Made by a program: the position numbers and the translations under genes
Notes under the pieces: generated by a model
The model's database searches: none
The model's input: only the letters and a program-made list of their open reading frames with translations
What the model was told of the DNA's origin: nothing
Shown here: piece by piece, positions 21,797-34,629 of the stretch
Layout of the letters: each line of letters begins with the position of its first letter
Position numbering within the stretch: position 1 is the stretch's first letter
DNA from: Oreocharis arfaki
Taxonomy: Eukaryota > Chordata > Aves > Passeriformes > Paramythiidae
Assembly (NCBI GenBank): GCA_013398015.1
Contig: VZRR01004518.1
Coordinates: 81,150-145,149, forward strand
Length of the DNA stretch: 64,000 bases
Direction of reading: 5' to 3'

Positions 21797-24329
21797 ATTC
21801 CCAGCCTCTGGAGATTATGGCTTATTCCTTACCACCACATGGTTCTCTGCATTCTCTTGACTTAGGAGGTCACTCACTGACAATATCTTAAAGTGATTTC
21901 TGTCTCCGCTCTCCTCAAAACCAGAAGAGACAGGCATTGCTCAGAGCTCTCCTCTACTTTCTTCCTGCCCTTTATCATCTCTGTTAACTAAACAGGAGCA
22001 AGAGAGCTACAGGCCTCAGTTTGAGCTCCCTTTCCTGACACCTCCTGGAATCTCTGGGAACTTGCACAGCTTTGAACGCCTTGGTGCATTCTCCACTGCC
22101 CCATACTCCGGCATGCACACACAGACACACACCCAAGCATTCCAAGGGCTTCATTCCTGTACTTCTGGCTGAAGAAAAAAGCAGATTTATGGAAAACCCC
22201 TCTGAGACCAACTGTACATTCTGTAAAATGGCCTCTACAACAAGTAAATAACAAATAATGTGATCCTTGGTTTTGATGTAGACTGCAGTTTCCTTTTTAG
22301 TAACAGTAGTAACTCTTACAAACTTTACTTTTTAGTTACTTTTTAGTAACTTTTTAGTATGCCTTCACAGCATATTCACTGACTCAACAATATTTAATAG
22401 GAGGCTCATATATTATTTTCAGGGGACTTCAATTATGAATTACACTGTAAACTTATCTCTTTGTTTTTTAGTTCCTCTAACACTTTACTAAGTGACTGTG
22501 TATTCAAATTCCTCTTCAAACAGACTTAAATTTTTACATTAGGAATTAGGGCTATACTCTTCCTGCCTGACTACTGCTCTCCTCATGGCATCAGATTAAA
22601 ACCAAACCAAACCAAACGGAACAAAATAATGTGCTAAAAAAAGCCCAGGCACCAAATAAACATGGACTGAGATGAATCCTGAGCTTCAATTATTTAATGT
22701 TCCTTCATCTTGCTACATACAGCAAATTTAGTTGAAATAAAAAGAAACACTTATATCTCACAGTCACCTCTGCCCATTTAAATGGCAAAACACATTTCAC
22801 TTTGTAATGAACTGCAGAGCTGTTTATATAGCTCCATGTTTTGGAATTAAGCAATAGGCCCCATGAAATCACTCATTACCATCATATCTGCTGATTTGAG
22901 CCTCAGGCAAATGTAAGGACAGTTAACTCTCTAACACTACAATTTCCAAGCCCAGTAATGACTTATTCCCAGGTCTTTCTTCTGTTAGACATGCCATCCC
23001 TTCCAGCACAGAGCTTTTACAAAAATGCCTTAAAATTTACGTCTCTGACAGATCATTCATTAATAAATGTAAAAAGTAAATACACAGGGTACAGTTACTG
23101 GGAGAAGGCTGTCTCCTAGAACAGCCAAACAACAGGACAATCTTCATTTAGTCACAGTCTCTAGGCCAGTAACGAGAAGCCTGAAAGGCCTGCAAAACTG
23201 TACCCAGAACACGCTGAATATATCAAATGTCATCTGCCTGCGTTTAATAGATCTGACTGACCTGTGAATGCAACACCTCAATACATTAGGAAAGGGGGGC
23301 ATGTCCTGGTCTACTGGACTCCAAAGGGGAGAGCTGGGAGGCCATTCCCATCTTCAAGAATGGCAGGACAGAGACTGATCACTTAATTGAAAAGCAAACT
23401 TCTGCACCTCAGATCTACAAGATTACCTTCAGAAAGGATCACAGGCTACTTAAACATGGGTCTAAGCAGTGAATACATTCAATAAACCATTTTGCACATT
23501 TTATGTTCAGTTTGTAAGTTTACATATATAATTACACCCAGTTATGTAAATATTTGAGTATGTATGTCCAATGCATATTTTGTTTACAAATCTGTTACAA
23601 AAACACCCCAACTTTAGTTCATTTAAACCAAGAAGACTGACTTTTTTACATATATTCAAAATTGTTTTTTCTATTAATATAATGTCTGATGGACTCTGAT
23701 GGTGGATGTCACACCTGCCAAGTTCTTAAGACTCTGGTTTTGTGTCTGCAACTACCAAGCTGTTAAGGCTGTGGCTCAAAGCAAGTCTATTTTCAGTTTT
23801 TCTGGTGTACACTCAGAATCAACCATATTTCACACAGAGCTGATACTAGTGTTCAGACTTCTTATCAGCTGCAAGCTTAATATCACACGATAACATCACA
23901 GTGCGCTGTCAGTGGAGTCAAAATATGAATTCACTGCTAGACAGCAGTAGGATTTATTTTCATGCTCTCTAACCACACACAGCCACAGAAATATCTATCT
24001 GTGGGACAGGGAGGGAAGTGAACTTTTTCAAAGGTACAAAGACATTGGTTGCTCATTAGATAATATATAATTATATATTATGTATGGTGAAAACATATCC
24101 ATGCACTTAAATGTTTTAGAGAAATATACACATAATTGAATAAAAAGATATCTGTAACACTTGCACTGTCTAGTAAGTTCAAACTTTTCTATTTGGAAAT
24201 GAAGCTGAGGTACTGAGGAATTGAAAAAAATTGCCTGTTCTTGCTCTACTCCTGACATGGAGAAGAACACCCAAGAGCAGAAATGAACCCACGCATGTTA
24301 TGTGCATTTTAAGGCAGAGATAGAAACAA
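21797..24329. other. Intron with small tandem repeats
   Basis: Holds a threefold repeat of about 11 bp (ttactttttag) at 22325-22359 and an aaacc pentamer run near 22600-22618. Nothing else recognised. Confidence 0.55.
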
Positions 24330-24960
24330 AATTCCTTGAAGATCTCCTTTTGGGACACGGCAGCTCCAAGGAGTCCTCAGCATTATCTGATGCCCATGTC
24401 CTTTCCCCAGCTCAGAGCACAGGTTGCCTCCCACTCCAAGGCTGTTGTTCTGGCAGCCAACCCTGACAGGAGAATGACGGCAGCTCGGGAGCGGCTCTGT
24501 TCCTGTAAATTACCCTGACAGCCAAGGGCTGCTGGGGGAGAGTGGATAACCACCGGGAGCTGAAGTAATTAGCTGGTGTAATGAAGAGCGAGGGAAGGAG
24601 AGGAGCGGTGGATGGCGCAGCGCTGTTCTGTCAGCAATATCATCCTCCAAGGCTCGCAGAACAATTCCCCCCTGAGCCCCCGGTAATCTCTACACATGGC
24701 TACCCATGAAGAGAGTAATTAAGAAATGTCATTGCCTCCTTGGGAAAATACCACCGTGTCTCAAAAGAATGATGATAATCTCCGTAACAGCCCTGTTCTC
24801 TCTCTCTCTCTCCTCTTTGTTTTGGTAGGGAGTAAAACGCGTCACAACGCAAGGCTTTTGTTCTTCCTTTTGTCACACATCAACCCAAACAAAGCTCTGC
24901 CGGCTGAGCCGAGACAAAGCTGTGTTTAGAAGCGAGTGCAGGCACTCCCGAAGTCTGTAT
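24330..24960. promoter_or_regulatory. Candidate conserved non-coding element
   Basis: A patch of balanced base composition within AT-rich intron. It combines homeodomain-type TAATTA cores (near 24565 and 24715), a GGATAA GATA-type motif, CAGC/E-box-like words and a CT dinucleotide run at about 24798-24813. It has no coding frame of note and no repeat signature. The call rests on compositional impression and motif density only. Confidence 0.3.
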
Positions 24961-25454
24961 TACTGGGGAAGCCACATCTGCATCGGGCATCTCTACTATA
25001 AAGAGTATTTGAAAGTCAAGCACCAGGCACAAGGCAGGTAAAATCTTCTTATAAAGTCAGGTCCGCGAAGAGCAAGCTCTTACAGCAACTTCTGGATCCA
25101 ACAAGCATCCAGTGATTTGGTGAAAGAGGCAATGCTACGGACCTCATCCAAGGGCCAGGGAAGTCCATGCAGGACTGCTGCTTCAGGCGTGACTCCTGAA
25201 GAGCAGCATTCCTGCAGAAGTGTGCAGTTGTGTCACCTACTAAAAAAACCCAGTACTTCCAGGCCAAGGCAAACAAGACAAGGGCTATTTTTCCAGCACT
25301 GGGCCAGACTTGTGTCATCCTTCACTGGGTGACCTTTGTATCATACTCATTCTTTATCAATCAGCCTAAAAGTCTGTCCCTCTTAATTGACACCATGCCT
25401 GAAAACTTGTATGTAAAACTGATCTTAGTGGCTGTGACCTGCAGCTTTCTTATA

Positions 25455-25490
25455 TAGAGAGAGAGAGACAGACAGACAGATAGATAGATA
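25455..25490. repeat. Compound microsatellite (GA)n-(CAGA)n-(TAGA)n
   Basis: Consecutive short runs of gaga, cagacaga and tagataga units. No function implied. Confidence 0.95.
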
Positions 25491-28400
25491 CTAAAGGTTT
25501 TTCAGAGAACTCCATACTGCTGGGGAGCAAAAGGGGCACTGCACCCCCTTTTACTGATGGCTCCCTGCCCTCTCCATGGGGTTTCCTTCCTTCCCCTGCC
25601 ACTCCTCGAGTTCTCCCTATTGGTTCCTGCATCCCAACTCCGCCCATGTACCACCGCTGTGCCCTGAAACCATTTGCCCATGTGTTCTCCCTGCGCCCCT
25701 CATACCCGGGTAAACTGAGGCTCCAAGCCATGTGTCGCTCTCTCCCTCCCCCTCTCGGCCCCTGAGAGCAGCCTGCCAACAGCTTCTCTCCTCTGCCTTT
25801 GAGGGCCAGCACATGTGCTGACCTCAGGCTTTGGGGAGTCAGCATGGGATAAAGACCTTTGCAGTGCCATGCAGGAGAGCCTTCTCAACTCCTTTGCCAT
25901 CACTGAAGTTGCAGGCTAACAGCTGGAGCAGTGCTGTGGAGTGTCCAGGAGATGGACTCTGGAGATCTCCAGAGATGGAGATGGATTGCAGGAGGGCATA
26001 GAGTCCCTGCCTTGTCCCAAGACGCCCCCGCTGCGCTCCCAGGGAAAGCTGCTGCAGCTAAGCAACACCAAGCACTGCAACAAGCAGAGTACGTTCTGTT
26101 AGAGAGCAATGCCAGGAGTCCTCGAGGAAGCTGGAAACATCTGTGCCATTCTTTCTCACCCTGCCTCCTCGATGTCTACCACTGGAAATGCATGAGAGCC
26201 AAAAAATATCTTGCTTGTCATAGCTGTACCTGTATAAATACCAGCAATCCCCTCACATAAGGTGTGATTAATTATGCACTTTCTCTTATTTCAGAGAAAA
26301 AAGGGTTATTGCAGCAGTCTGCTAATGAGGCTGATCAATTCAAATACTTTCTTCCTTCCCCAAAATTTCATTCCAGGTTGTTTAATCTGCTCTCTGAAAT
26401 TAAGCAGTCATGTCTACACAGCTAACACACCTTTGATTCTCCAATTCACTGCACATTTGGATTGTACTGGAGGAAAATATTTGCAGCTGGAGAGTAGACA
26501 GTTGAGAGTTTAAACATAACTCTTGCTATTTCTATTTATTCCAGCCTGTTTTTCTGCCATAATGGAAGGGCTAAGATGAGAAACTTTCATCTAAAAGGTG
26601 TTTTTTGGGTCACACAATGCTAAAGGCCCAGATTCCCTACTGAGGGTTTGCAGCTGCCAGCACAACTCCTAGTCACTACCACATGTTTTATTCTGGAAAC
26701 CTTTTGGCAGAAACACAGCACACATTCGTGTGTTCTGAGATTCTGAGCAATTTTTTCTGCAAGTACGATTACATACAGAATGCTGATGCCATGACAAAGT
26801 AATACACGAGGGTAAAATAAAAATGATAATAATAAACCCTCCCACTTTCCAGCCTCCACTGATTCTGATGACTGTCATTTTCCAAAGGAGCCTGATGGGT
26901 CCCTGATAACTATGTCTTGCTTCCCAGTTTCCAGACATTATCTAGTGACACTGCTGGTTTTAGTCTGGCATTCCCCCTCAGGATATAGCTGAAACCAATC
27001 AGGTAAGTAATTAGGCAAAAGATGATCATGGTGAGGTTAAAAATATAATGGAAAAATGAATATTTAAAAAGAGCTGAATACACAGTTTGGAGAAAATGGA
27101 ATTGATGTAAAATGACAACTCCTCACGGGCTGAAAGAAGGGTGGAAAAGGTAAGGCTTTTTTAATGGCTTTTGGAAGAAGGGCAAAGTATTTTTAATTTT
27201 TACACTGAACTATTGAAAAAATACTAAAAAAAGATTTAAGTCTGTTAAAAGTCCAAATGGAGAATTACCTCTGCAGTAGACACATAACCTAGCCTGATAA
27301 AGTTGCAATCCTTGAAAAGGCTATTTTAAGAGTTTTGGCTTCCCCTGTATCTCTTCTTTGCCTCTTTCTACAGCAAACACATTTTTCTTCAGCTAGGGAT
27401 TGGTGGGTTTGTACAAATACTAAGGGCATTTTCTATGTGAGTCCTAAACTTTCAGTAATGATATCCCTGAGTCTTTTATTTTGAGTGAAAGTTGCAGAAA
27501 AATGGAAGCATTACAGGGACATGTGTAACTGATACAGCCTGCAAAAGCTGCAAGTATCCTAAATCTCCTTTTGATTCCAGGTACAGGATTCTGAAGCAGT
27601 GGGCTATGCCCCTTCCTGCCCATTTATATTATTCTTGTGTACAAGGGTCCTGAACCAGATGTTGCCAACAAGCTCAGGTAATTTGGATAACTACTCATCA
27701 AGTATGGCTGGCCAGGAATCCTTTTCAAAAGAGGTGTCCTTTGTAATAAACAAAATGATTTAACACCATTGCTACGGCTGACCTCCCATATCATTTTTAT
27801 TTATCTTGAACGAATACCCACAGGTGCTTTGACTCCAATGGATTTTTTTTGCAACTAGAGGGGATTTGATCTCTTATTTTCAGAGGGATTTACAATAAAA
27901 CATAAAGCTTTGGGTCTATACTATTTTAACTAAATACCTGACTGAATGGGGAGAAAGAGCTTCATCAAAAAGCCACTCCATGTTCTAACAGGGCTCCGGA
28001 GGAGAAAAAACCACAGCGTTTCAAAGCACTGGAGAAACACTTGGCTGAGCACTCCAGGCCTCAGTAAAACACCTATTTTGTGGGCTACTTTGCTATGAAG
28101 CTGTAAAATGGGAAAAGAGAAAAGGGTAAAAAATGGATGTGGTGGAGAAGGGGGGGAAATTCTATTTAATAGGGATGTAAAATTTCACCTGACTCAGATC
28201 AAATGCTTCTGTCGTTGCTGTCAGGCAAAATTATGGCATCAGTATTAACAGTGCCTTCCTTTGGATCTGTAGTCCTACTTTTCATATTGATTTGTGGCAA
28301 AGGGTTAATATAGAATCCCTAAAAAAGTACATATATGTATAGGTTTGGATATATGAGTGGCAGGCAGCAATGCTAAGTCTGTGTGCGCAAGCATGTACAC

Positions 28401-31400
28401 ATTCTGTTTCATTTTTCTCTCATTTGCCACATGAACATCTTTTCAAACACATTCATTATTGTGACAACAGGTTGAATCTGCAATTCACCATCTGCCTAGA
28501 CAACATTAACCTTCATGCAACCTTACATTACTATTGTTTGGCTTTGTCTGAAATTCCAAATATCCCTAATATAAGGTGGAGGGACAATCCTTGCACTTGG
28601 CATCATCTGTTCTATTATATACACATCCACCTGGAACCTTCGATTTGAGATGGATTTCCAGCTCAAATTTCTTAATGTCATTTGGGCACAGTGTCTCAAA
28701 CACAACCACAGAAGGTAGAATAAAAGAAACCCATTAACCACTTCAAGGTTCATTTCATGGTTTCACTCATGAAACTGCCAACAAGAAACTGAAGCAGTTC
28801 TTCTCAGGGTTTTGCAGATTCTGAGATTAATATTTCTGCAATATTAAAGGTATCTTTATATAAAATGTAAACTTTAATATGTTAAATTGTTGCTTAGATA
28901 GTGGCAGTGATTTGAATTGCTTCTCAACTACATACACAGCATACTTTGATCCAGAAAGAAGAAATCTGGGAGTGCTTTCAAAAGCATTTTCAGAGATAAT
29001 ACCTGGCTTATTTTTCTTATTGCTGAAAAGAACATGCTGGGCCTTGGCTTTCCACAAATGTACAGCCTTTACCTTCTTCTGTTCCCTGTCCTTCCAGACC
29101 ACACTGCTCCATGCTGTCAGTCCTCTACTCAGTTCCAAACAGACCTTTCCACTGTGGCTATCAATATCCATTAGCAAAATATTTTCATAAATACTGTAAA
29201 ATTCCCTTCCATCATCCACTACCACTCTGCACTTAACATTCAGAAATTAAGTTGGCAGTGACGGGTCTCTGCCCCAAACACCTTTGAAGTCTAACCTTGT
29301 AGGAAGGAGTTTTTTTGTAGTGATGAGGTGTGAACAAAACTTGCTCTTACTTTACCCCTTTTTTTCTCCCTGTGTAATTGCACTGGCACAGGATGAACTG
29401 GTGTGGAATTAAGATACAAGGTGGCCACTACAAACAAGCCCCCAGACATACTTGGATCTCTGGGAAGGCTGGATCTGGGTCTGAATTCTAAAATTTCTGC
29501 TTCTCTCTGGTCATGACTGAGGATGTGAGCCATCAGACCTACTAGTAGGATGTGCTGCTCTGGGAACGTCAGAGTCCCAGTCCTGCAGAGGCTGAATGAG
29601 GAATCTGAGGATTTAGACACCAATGATGGCAAAGATGTGTCACTTTGAAAATAAATATCTTTGTTTTGTTTCTGCACGCTTGTTTGCTCTAAATGCTTTA
29701 ACTAAGCCTCAATAGCAATATTTCACTGTGAGAACATTATCTCCTGACAATTATGCAATTCTATTAACATCATTGCCTTTTTAATCTATGAAAGGTTACA
29801 TTAAACAGAAAGAAGACACACAGGAGACTAGAGAAAGGAAAGTACCTAGCCTTTCAGGAAAAAAAAAAAGAAGATTATTCAAATGATTATCCTGACATTT
29901 ATCTTCATATGATGGAAAACAGAATGAGAAACATAACAGTGTTTTGGTGACCTGAATGCCAGCAGAAAGTAAATTAAAACTCACAAAATAAATGCAAACA
30001 ACAGGACAGATTCTTCCCTCTGTTCAGATATGTTTACAAGAGTGGGATGAATAAGATTAAATGGGAAATGGCTATTCTGTGGACCTGTCTGCAGCAGCCG
30101 TTACTGAACTGTCTGACAAAGCAGATGGAAGAGGATGATTTAAGGTTTTCTACCTTATAGAGACCCCTTGCTGCCTAAAGAGTCAAGGAAAACCAAAAGC
30201 AACCACTACTTTTGAAATTTTAGCAGTGTAATAGCCTTCAGTGCCATAGGGTGAAAAACACCCACCAACTGATATTTATGCACTCCCCAGTACTGGATGA
30301 ATATTCCAGCAAATTTGCCAGCAGCCAAGCCCTTCCTACAGTACAGCCCCAGGAACATGCATTCCAAACCCATACACCCAAGAGACTTGGCTGGAGCAAA
30401 GAGGAGCTCCAGGCTTTCTCTGCACCTGGAGGTGCAGCATCACAGTGTCGACAAAAACATGACAGCTGGACAGAATTTGCTTATTTTTCTTAATTCGCAA
30501 AGCTGGGGGAAAAAGGCCCTAATTAATCTAATAGGTTATACACTGAATTCTTTGCTCAGTTTTCCCCAGAAGGCTCCTTACAGTCTTGGCTACAATTCAA
30601 AATTGTTTCAGTGTCCAAACATCCTACTGCTTTAATTCCTCCCAAAGTGCCACCTTCCAGCTGGGGTCACTGGCCAGCAGCACATGAACCTCTGGAAGCT
30701 GGTAAATGCTCCTCTGACTCCCCAAGTACTTGTGGCTTGTGGTCCTAAAATAACTCTGGGAGAAGGTAGGCAAATGCATGGAAAAAAGGAATTGTGCATT
30801 TTTCTTCCTAAAGCTGAAATAAATGTGCACATGTGTTTTTTATCAAGAATGGGCAAAAGACAATTGAGACAGCAGAGAATCTACTGATGTGCAGGACACT
30901 GCAATGGACTGGCTTTCCTATCTCAGAGATCCCATTAGTTTTTAGTTAGGAGGATTCAGAAAAATCTGTTTATGGCGGTTATTTGTTCAAGTACATCTGG
31001 AATGGCTTATGATCTGTTCTTAACTGACTCTGCATCGCTTGAGGACTCTTTATCCTCCCCTTCAATGCTACCATGTCTTTGTACACAGTGTAGGAGGGAT
31101 CTGTAATCCCACAAGTACAGACAAGGGGGGGTTACTTTCCCTGTGTTCTGTCACTGCTTAAGAGGTTGTACAGTGAATGGAGGAGGCACCTGAGAGGAGG
31201 CAAGAGAGAAACAGCAGAGCATCTTGTTTGGGAGCTGGTACTGTGTTCTGCAAAAGTTGAACAATGGCAAAATTGCTACAGAATTCTAGAAATTGTACCA
31301 CTATTTGCCATTGGGGCAAAAACAACAGCCAGGTTAGGACACACTGCACATGTGTGAGTAGAGGTATTATGAGCTGGTCCTTGGAATTCAAACTGCTACC

Positions 31401-31975
31401 AAGCAAATCATATTTCCTTTGAAACTGTGTACGTTCAGCCCTTCAAATTTTTTCAGTGTTCCTCACCTCACACTTGCTCCTTTCCTAATTTTCACTTTGA
31501 GATTTGTGCTCTGCACGTGGCTGCTGTCAGACAAAGGTAAAGCAATATTAGTAGTTCAGTATGCAGGGCCAGCATAAGGCATGAAAGTACGGGAGTATTT
31601 TTTAGACTTTATTTGTAGTTCTGATAATGTGCCTCATCATTTCCATGAATTGGAAATTTCTACTTTTTAGTTCTCATGGTGCTCCTCACAGAAGTATTTG
31701 CTTGCCCTTTACTAAACAGTCAGAATTACTCAGACTGGAACTCCACTTTCTTACCTTTCTTTACTTCACCTCAAATGACTATATTTATAATAGAAGTAGA
31801 GGGTAATGCCTGTCACGAGTCACAATCCAGAAAGACCTAACACTTAAAAAAATCCTGTACAGAATCTTACTTTGGTTATTACTGGACATTACTTGGGCTT
31901 GGAATACAGAAATTAGACAACAGAGAAACTTATACCAGCCCACATGTTCTCTGTGAAGAGCTGTGAACAGACATA
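25491..31975. other. Intron, nothing recognised
   Basis: No repeat family or exon supported. Two stretches (about 26260-26520 and 28140-28330) have mixed composition and TAAT-rich motifs that could be regulatory, but evidence is weak. Confidence 0.5.
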
Positions 31976-32060
31976 GGAATATTAGAAGGACCTCTCAAGG
32001 TCACTACTCCAACTTCCTTCTCAAAGCAAGACTATCAGCGGTGCTGAGTCTACCATTTAA
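31976..32060 (-). mobile_element. Old CR1 LINE fragment
   Basis: gaaggacctctcaaggtcactactccaact followed by a ctcaaagcaagact word is a decayed version of the antisense CR1 3' UTR text (GACCTC...GGTCATCT...TCCAACCTCC...CAAAGCAGG). Short and degraded, so the boundaries are approximate. Confidence 0.6.
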
Positions 32061-34424
32061 ATATTTAGTCTGTTTTAAAAACAAACTAGCAATTGGCAAA
32101 CATAGTGTTTTCTAAACAATAACTTCTTGGTGGGCAATGACTAAAAGATCTATGCATCCCTGGAGGTACAAAGAGATCACACATCTCTCTCCAGCTGTAA
32201 GAAGGCCTTTCACTGGATCTGCGAGATGACCAGTTTTTACTTTAACTTATACTGAGCTGAAACCATGAAAAAAACAACACTCCCACTTGCAGTCATGTTA
32301 TTCCTACCAAAGTCTGCTTGAAATAAAACTGAACACTGAAATAACTGGTTGCACCAAGACAATAGGGCAACATTTGAGAATACCACTTTTTCTCCTACTC
32401 CGGGGTGAGGTTTTTACAAAAGTCTGAGTGATTTAAGCACTAAAACTTTGTTGATATTCCAACAACTGTGTTACAGAAGTGTCACTCACTAGCATCACCT
32501 ACACACACCAATGGCCAGTAATGACACATTTGGGCAATATTAATACATCCTGTTACTCCAGAAAACACAAATTAGTCCCTGTGGGGAGCAGTATTATGGG
32601 CTGTAATTTCAGCTCAAGCTTCTATGACAATACAAGCCAAGAGACTGCAGTTTGAACCACACTGAATCTAATGAGACATGGCAGCTTTGGAAAGCCATCT
32701 ATAGTTTTCCTTGTAAATGGCATGCTGTCCTAATAAATGAAATGGTTTTACATGCCTTTTACCAGTTTCCACTAAAGCTAGCTCAAGTTCAGAACTCATT
32801 CTTTAATTGTGATGTTATCTGAGAAGAAGCCTTTTCAAATGCCAAGGTAAATGAGCATCGACAAGGTGATGGATGAAAAAAGGATTGTACTCTGCAGGCA
32901 GACGTCAGAATATTGAGACAGATTCAATTACATAACATTTACCTGGGCTCTTATGTTCCAGTCCTTCTATTAGATCACCACGCTTAAGCCCAGACACTTT
33001 CAAAAGATTGTAGCTGGCTAGGAGAATCTGCTTCCTGGAATGGGAAAAGCTTTGGGTATGTAAACATTCAGAGGAAGTTTTCCTCTGACTGCTAATTAGA
33101 ATGAAGAGAAGTGCCATCCAGCTCCATATGGTACCCAAGTACATTAGCACCCTCGAGGCAGAATTACCTGACTCATTATACGGCTTAGCAAAAATTGTGA
33201 CTCTTCTGAAGATTGCTGATGTTCCATACAAAGGGCTGGCTTTCCTTTAGGTTTTTGCTTGTTTTTGTTTTTGTTTTTTTTTTTTTTGCGTTCTTCCCAA
33301 AGAATCACAGAATCATAGGAAGTACTTGGCAATAAGCCAGGGATTCTGTTTTGGAAACTGTACAGAAAACACCTACGGAGTTGTTTTTTCTGTTATTGAA
33401 CTTGTGCTGACTATTAGAAATGTTAGAAAAAGTAGTGTTTTACAGAGTGCAGAAGTTAAAATACCTGCTGTTTCTAACAAAGTCCAATTGCTGCTGGGCT
33501 CCAAATACCCATGAGCTGTCTCTCTTCAGGGCAGTGAAAGCTTATGTTATCAATTATAAAAAGAAGACTGCTTGTAAGTCTCTACTATCCATTTCTGATA
33601 AGTTTTGGCTTCATAAACCAACTATGGGCAAAAATGATGTGATGTCTCATGTCACCTGAATCTGAAAAGCCGAAGATTTAAATTACACAGTGCAAGTCCA
33701 CAGACACATACCTGTGTTCCTAATAATTCTTACTCATGGTATTTGTGACTATTTTAACTGGCTCAAACAGTCACTTCTGACTTTCCCATGTTCCTTCCAG
33801 TGTGCATAGAGAGATAATGAAACTTTTAAAAATTGTTGAGGTGGAAATTAAAGTATGCCCATGTAATTTGAGAATACCAGCTACGTGGAGTATTCAAGAC
33901 AAAGATTTCATCCTGACTGTTGTGCATATTCCACATTTATTTAGACAGGCATTGTCACATCTCAGACTTGCCACCTGCCAGCTCTGATTTGATAAAATCC
34001 TGCGCGTGCTTGCTACACCTCCTGTGAATGCACAGCAGAGCTGGTTCACATAAACCACCGCCATCTAAAAAGTTTACCTAAAAGGGAGCTCACATAACCA
34101 CCCAGTTGGTGCAAGCCAAGAAAGCTGTAACATACAGCTGAATTTACCAAGATATGCCAATTTGCACACTGTCAGGTAACCACCAAGGTGAATGCTTTGC
34201 CTGGAAATTTGAATCTGACTCCTGCACTTCAGGATGACGTAAATAAACAAACCTGTGACAGGTCTGGAATACATAATCTAATGGAATTCAATTAGAAGCA
34301 GCTGAGCAGTAACACTTGGCATGTGTATAGTGCCTTTCATTAGATCCGCCAAATGCTTTATTTCATTAAGGGCTGCAAGCCCATTTGCTGAAAAGAGTTC
34401 AACTGATGTGTCAAAACCTCATTA
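32061..34424. other. Intron, little recognised
   Basis: Contains a T-rich tract (33251-33287). Just after it, agaatcacagaatcatagg (33301-33319) could be a CR1 3' tail on the minus strand without a recognisable body. Confidence 0.5.
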
Positions 34425-34565
34425 AAAATAAAAAAAAAGAAAGAAAGAAAGAAAGAAAAGAAAGGAAAGAAAGGAAAGAAAGGAAGAAAGGAAGAAAGGA
34501 AGAAAGAAAGGAAGAAAGGAAGAAAGGAAGAAAGGAAGAAAGGAAGAAAGGAAGAAAGGAAGAAA

Positions 34566-34627
<62 letters not shown>

Positions 34628-34629
34628 AA
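34425..34629 (+). repeat. Polypurine microsatellite (GAAA/GGAA)n
   Basis: About 200 bp of pure A and G on the plus strand. It starts as GAAA, passes through an AAAGGAAG-type octamer array and returns to perfect GAAA units. The ERBB4 transcript carries the complement, a long C/U tract. The lysine/arginine/glutamate-rich and serine/leucine/phenylalanine-rich frames here are artefacts. Confidence 0.97.

Noticed and set aside
33301..33319. Possible CR1 3' tail (agaatcacagaatcatagg)
   Set aside because: Only the tail motif matches; the adjoining sequence has no CR1 body, so it is noted in the interval description but not called.
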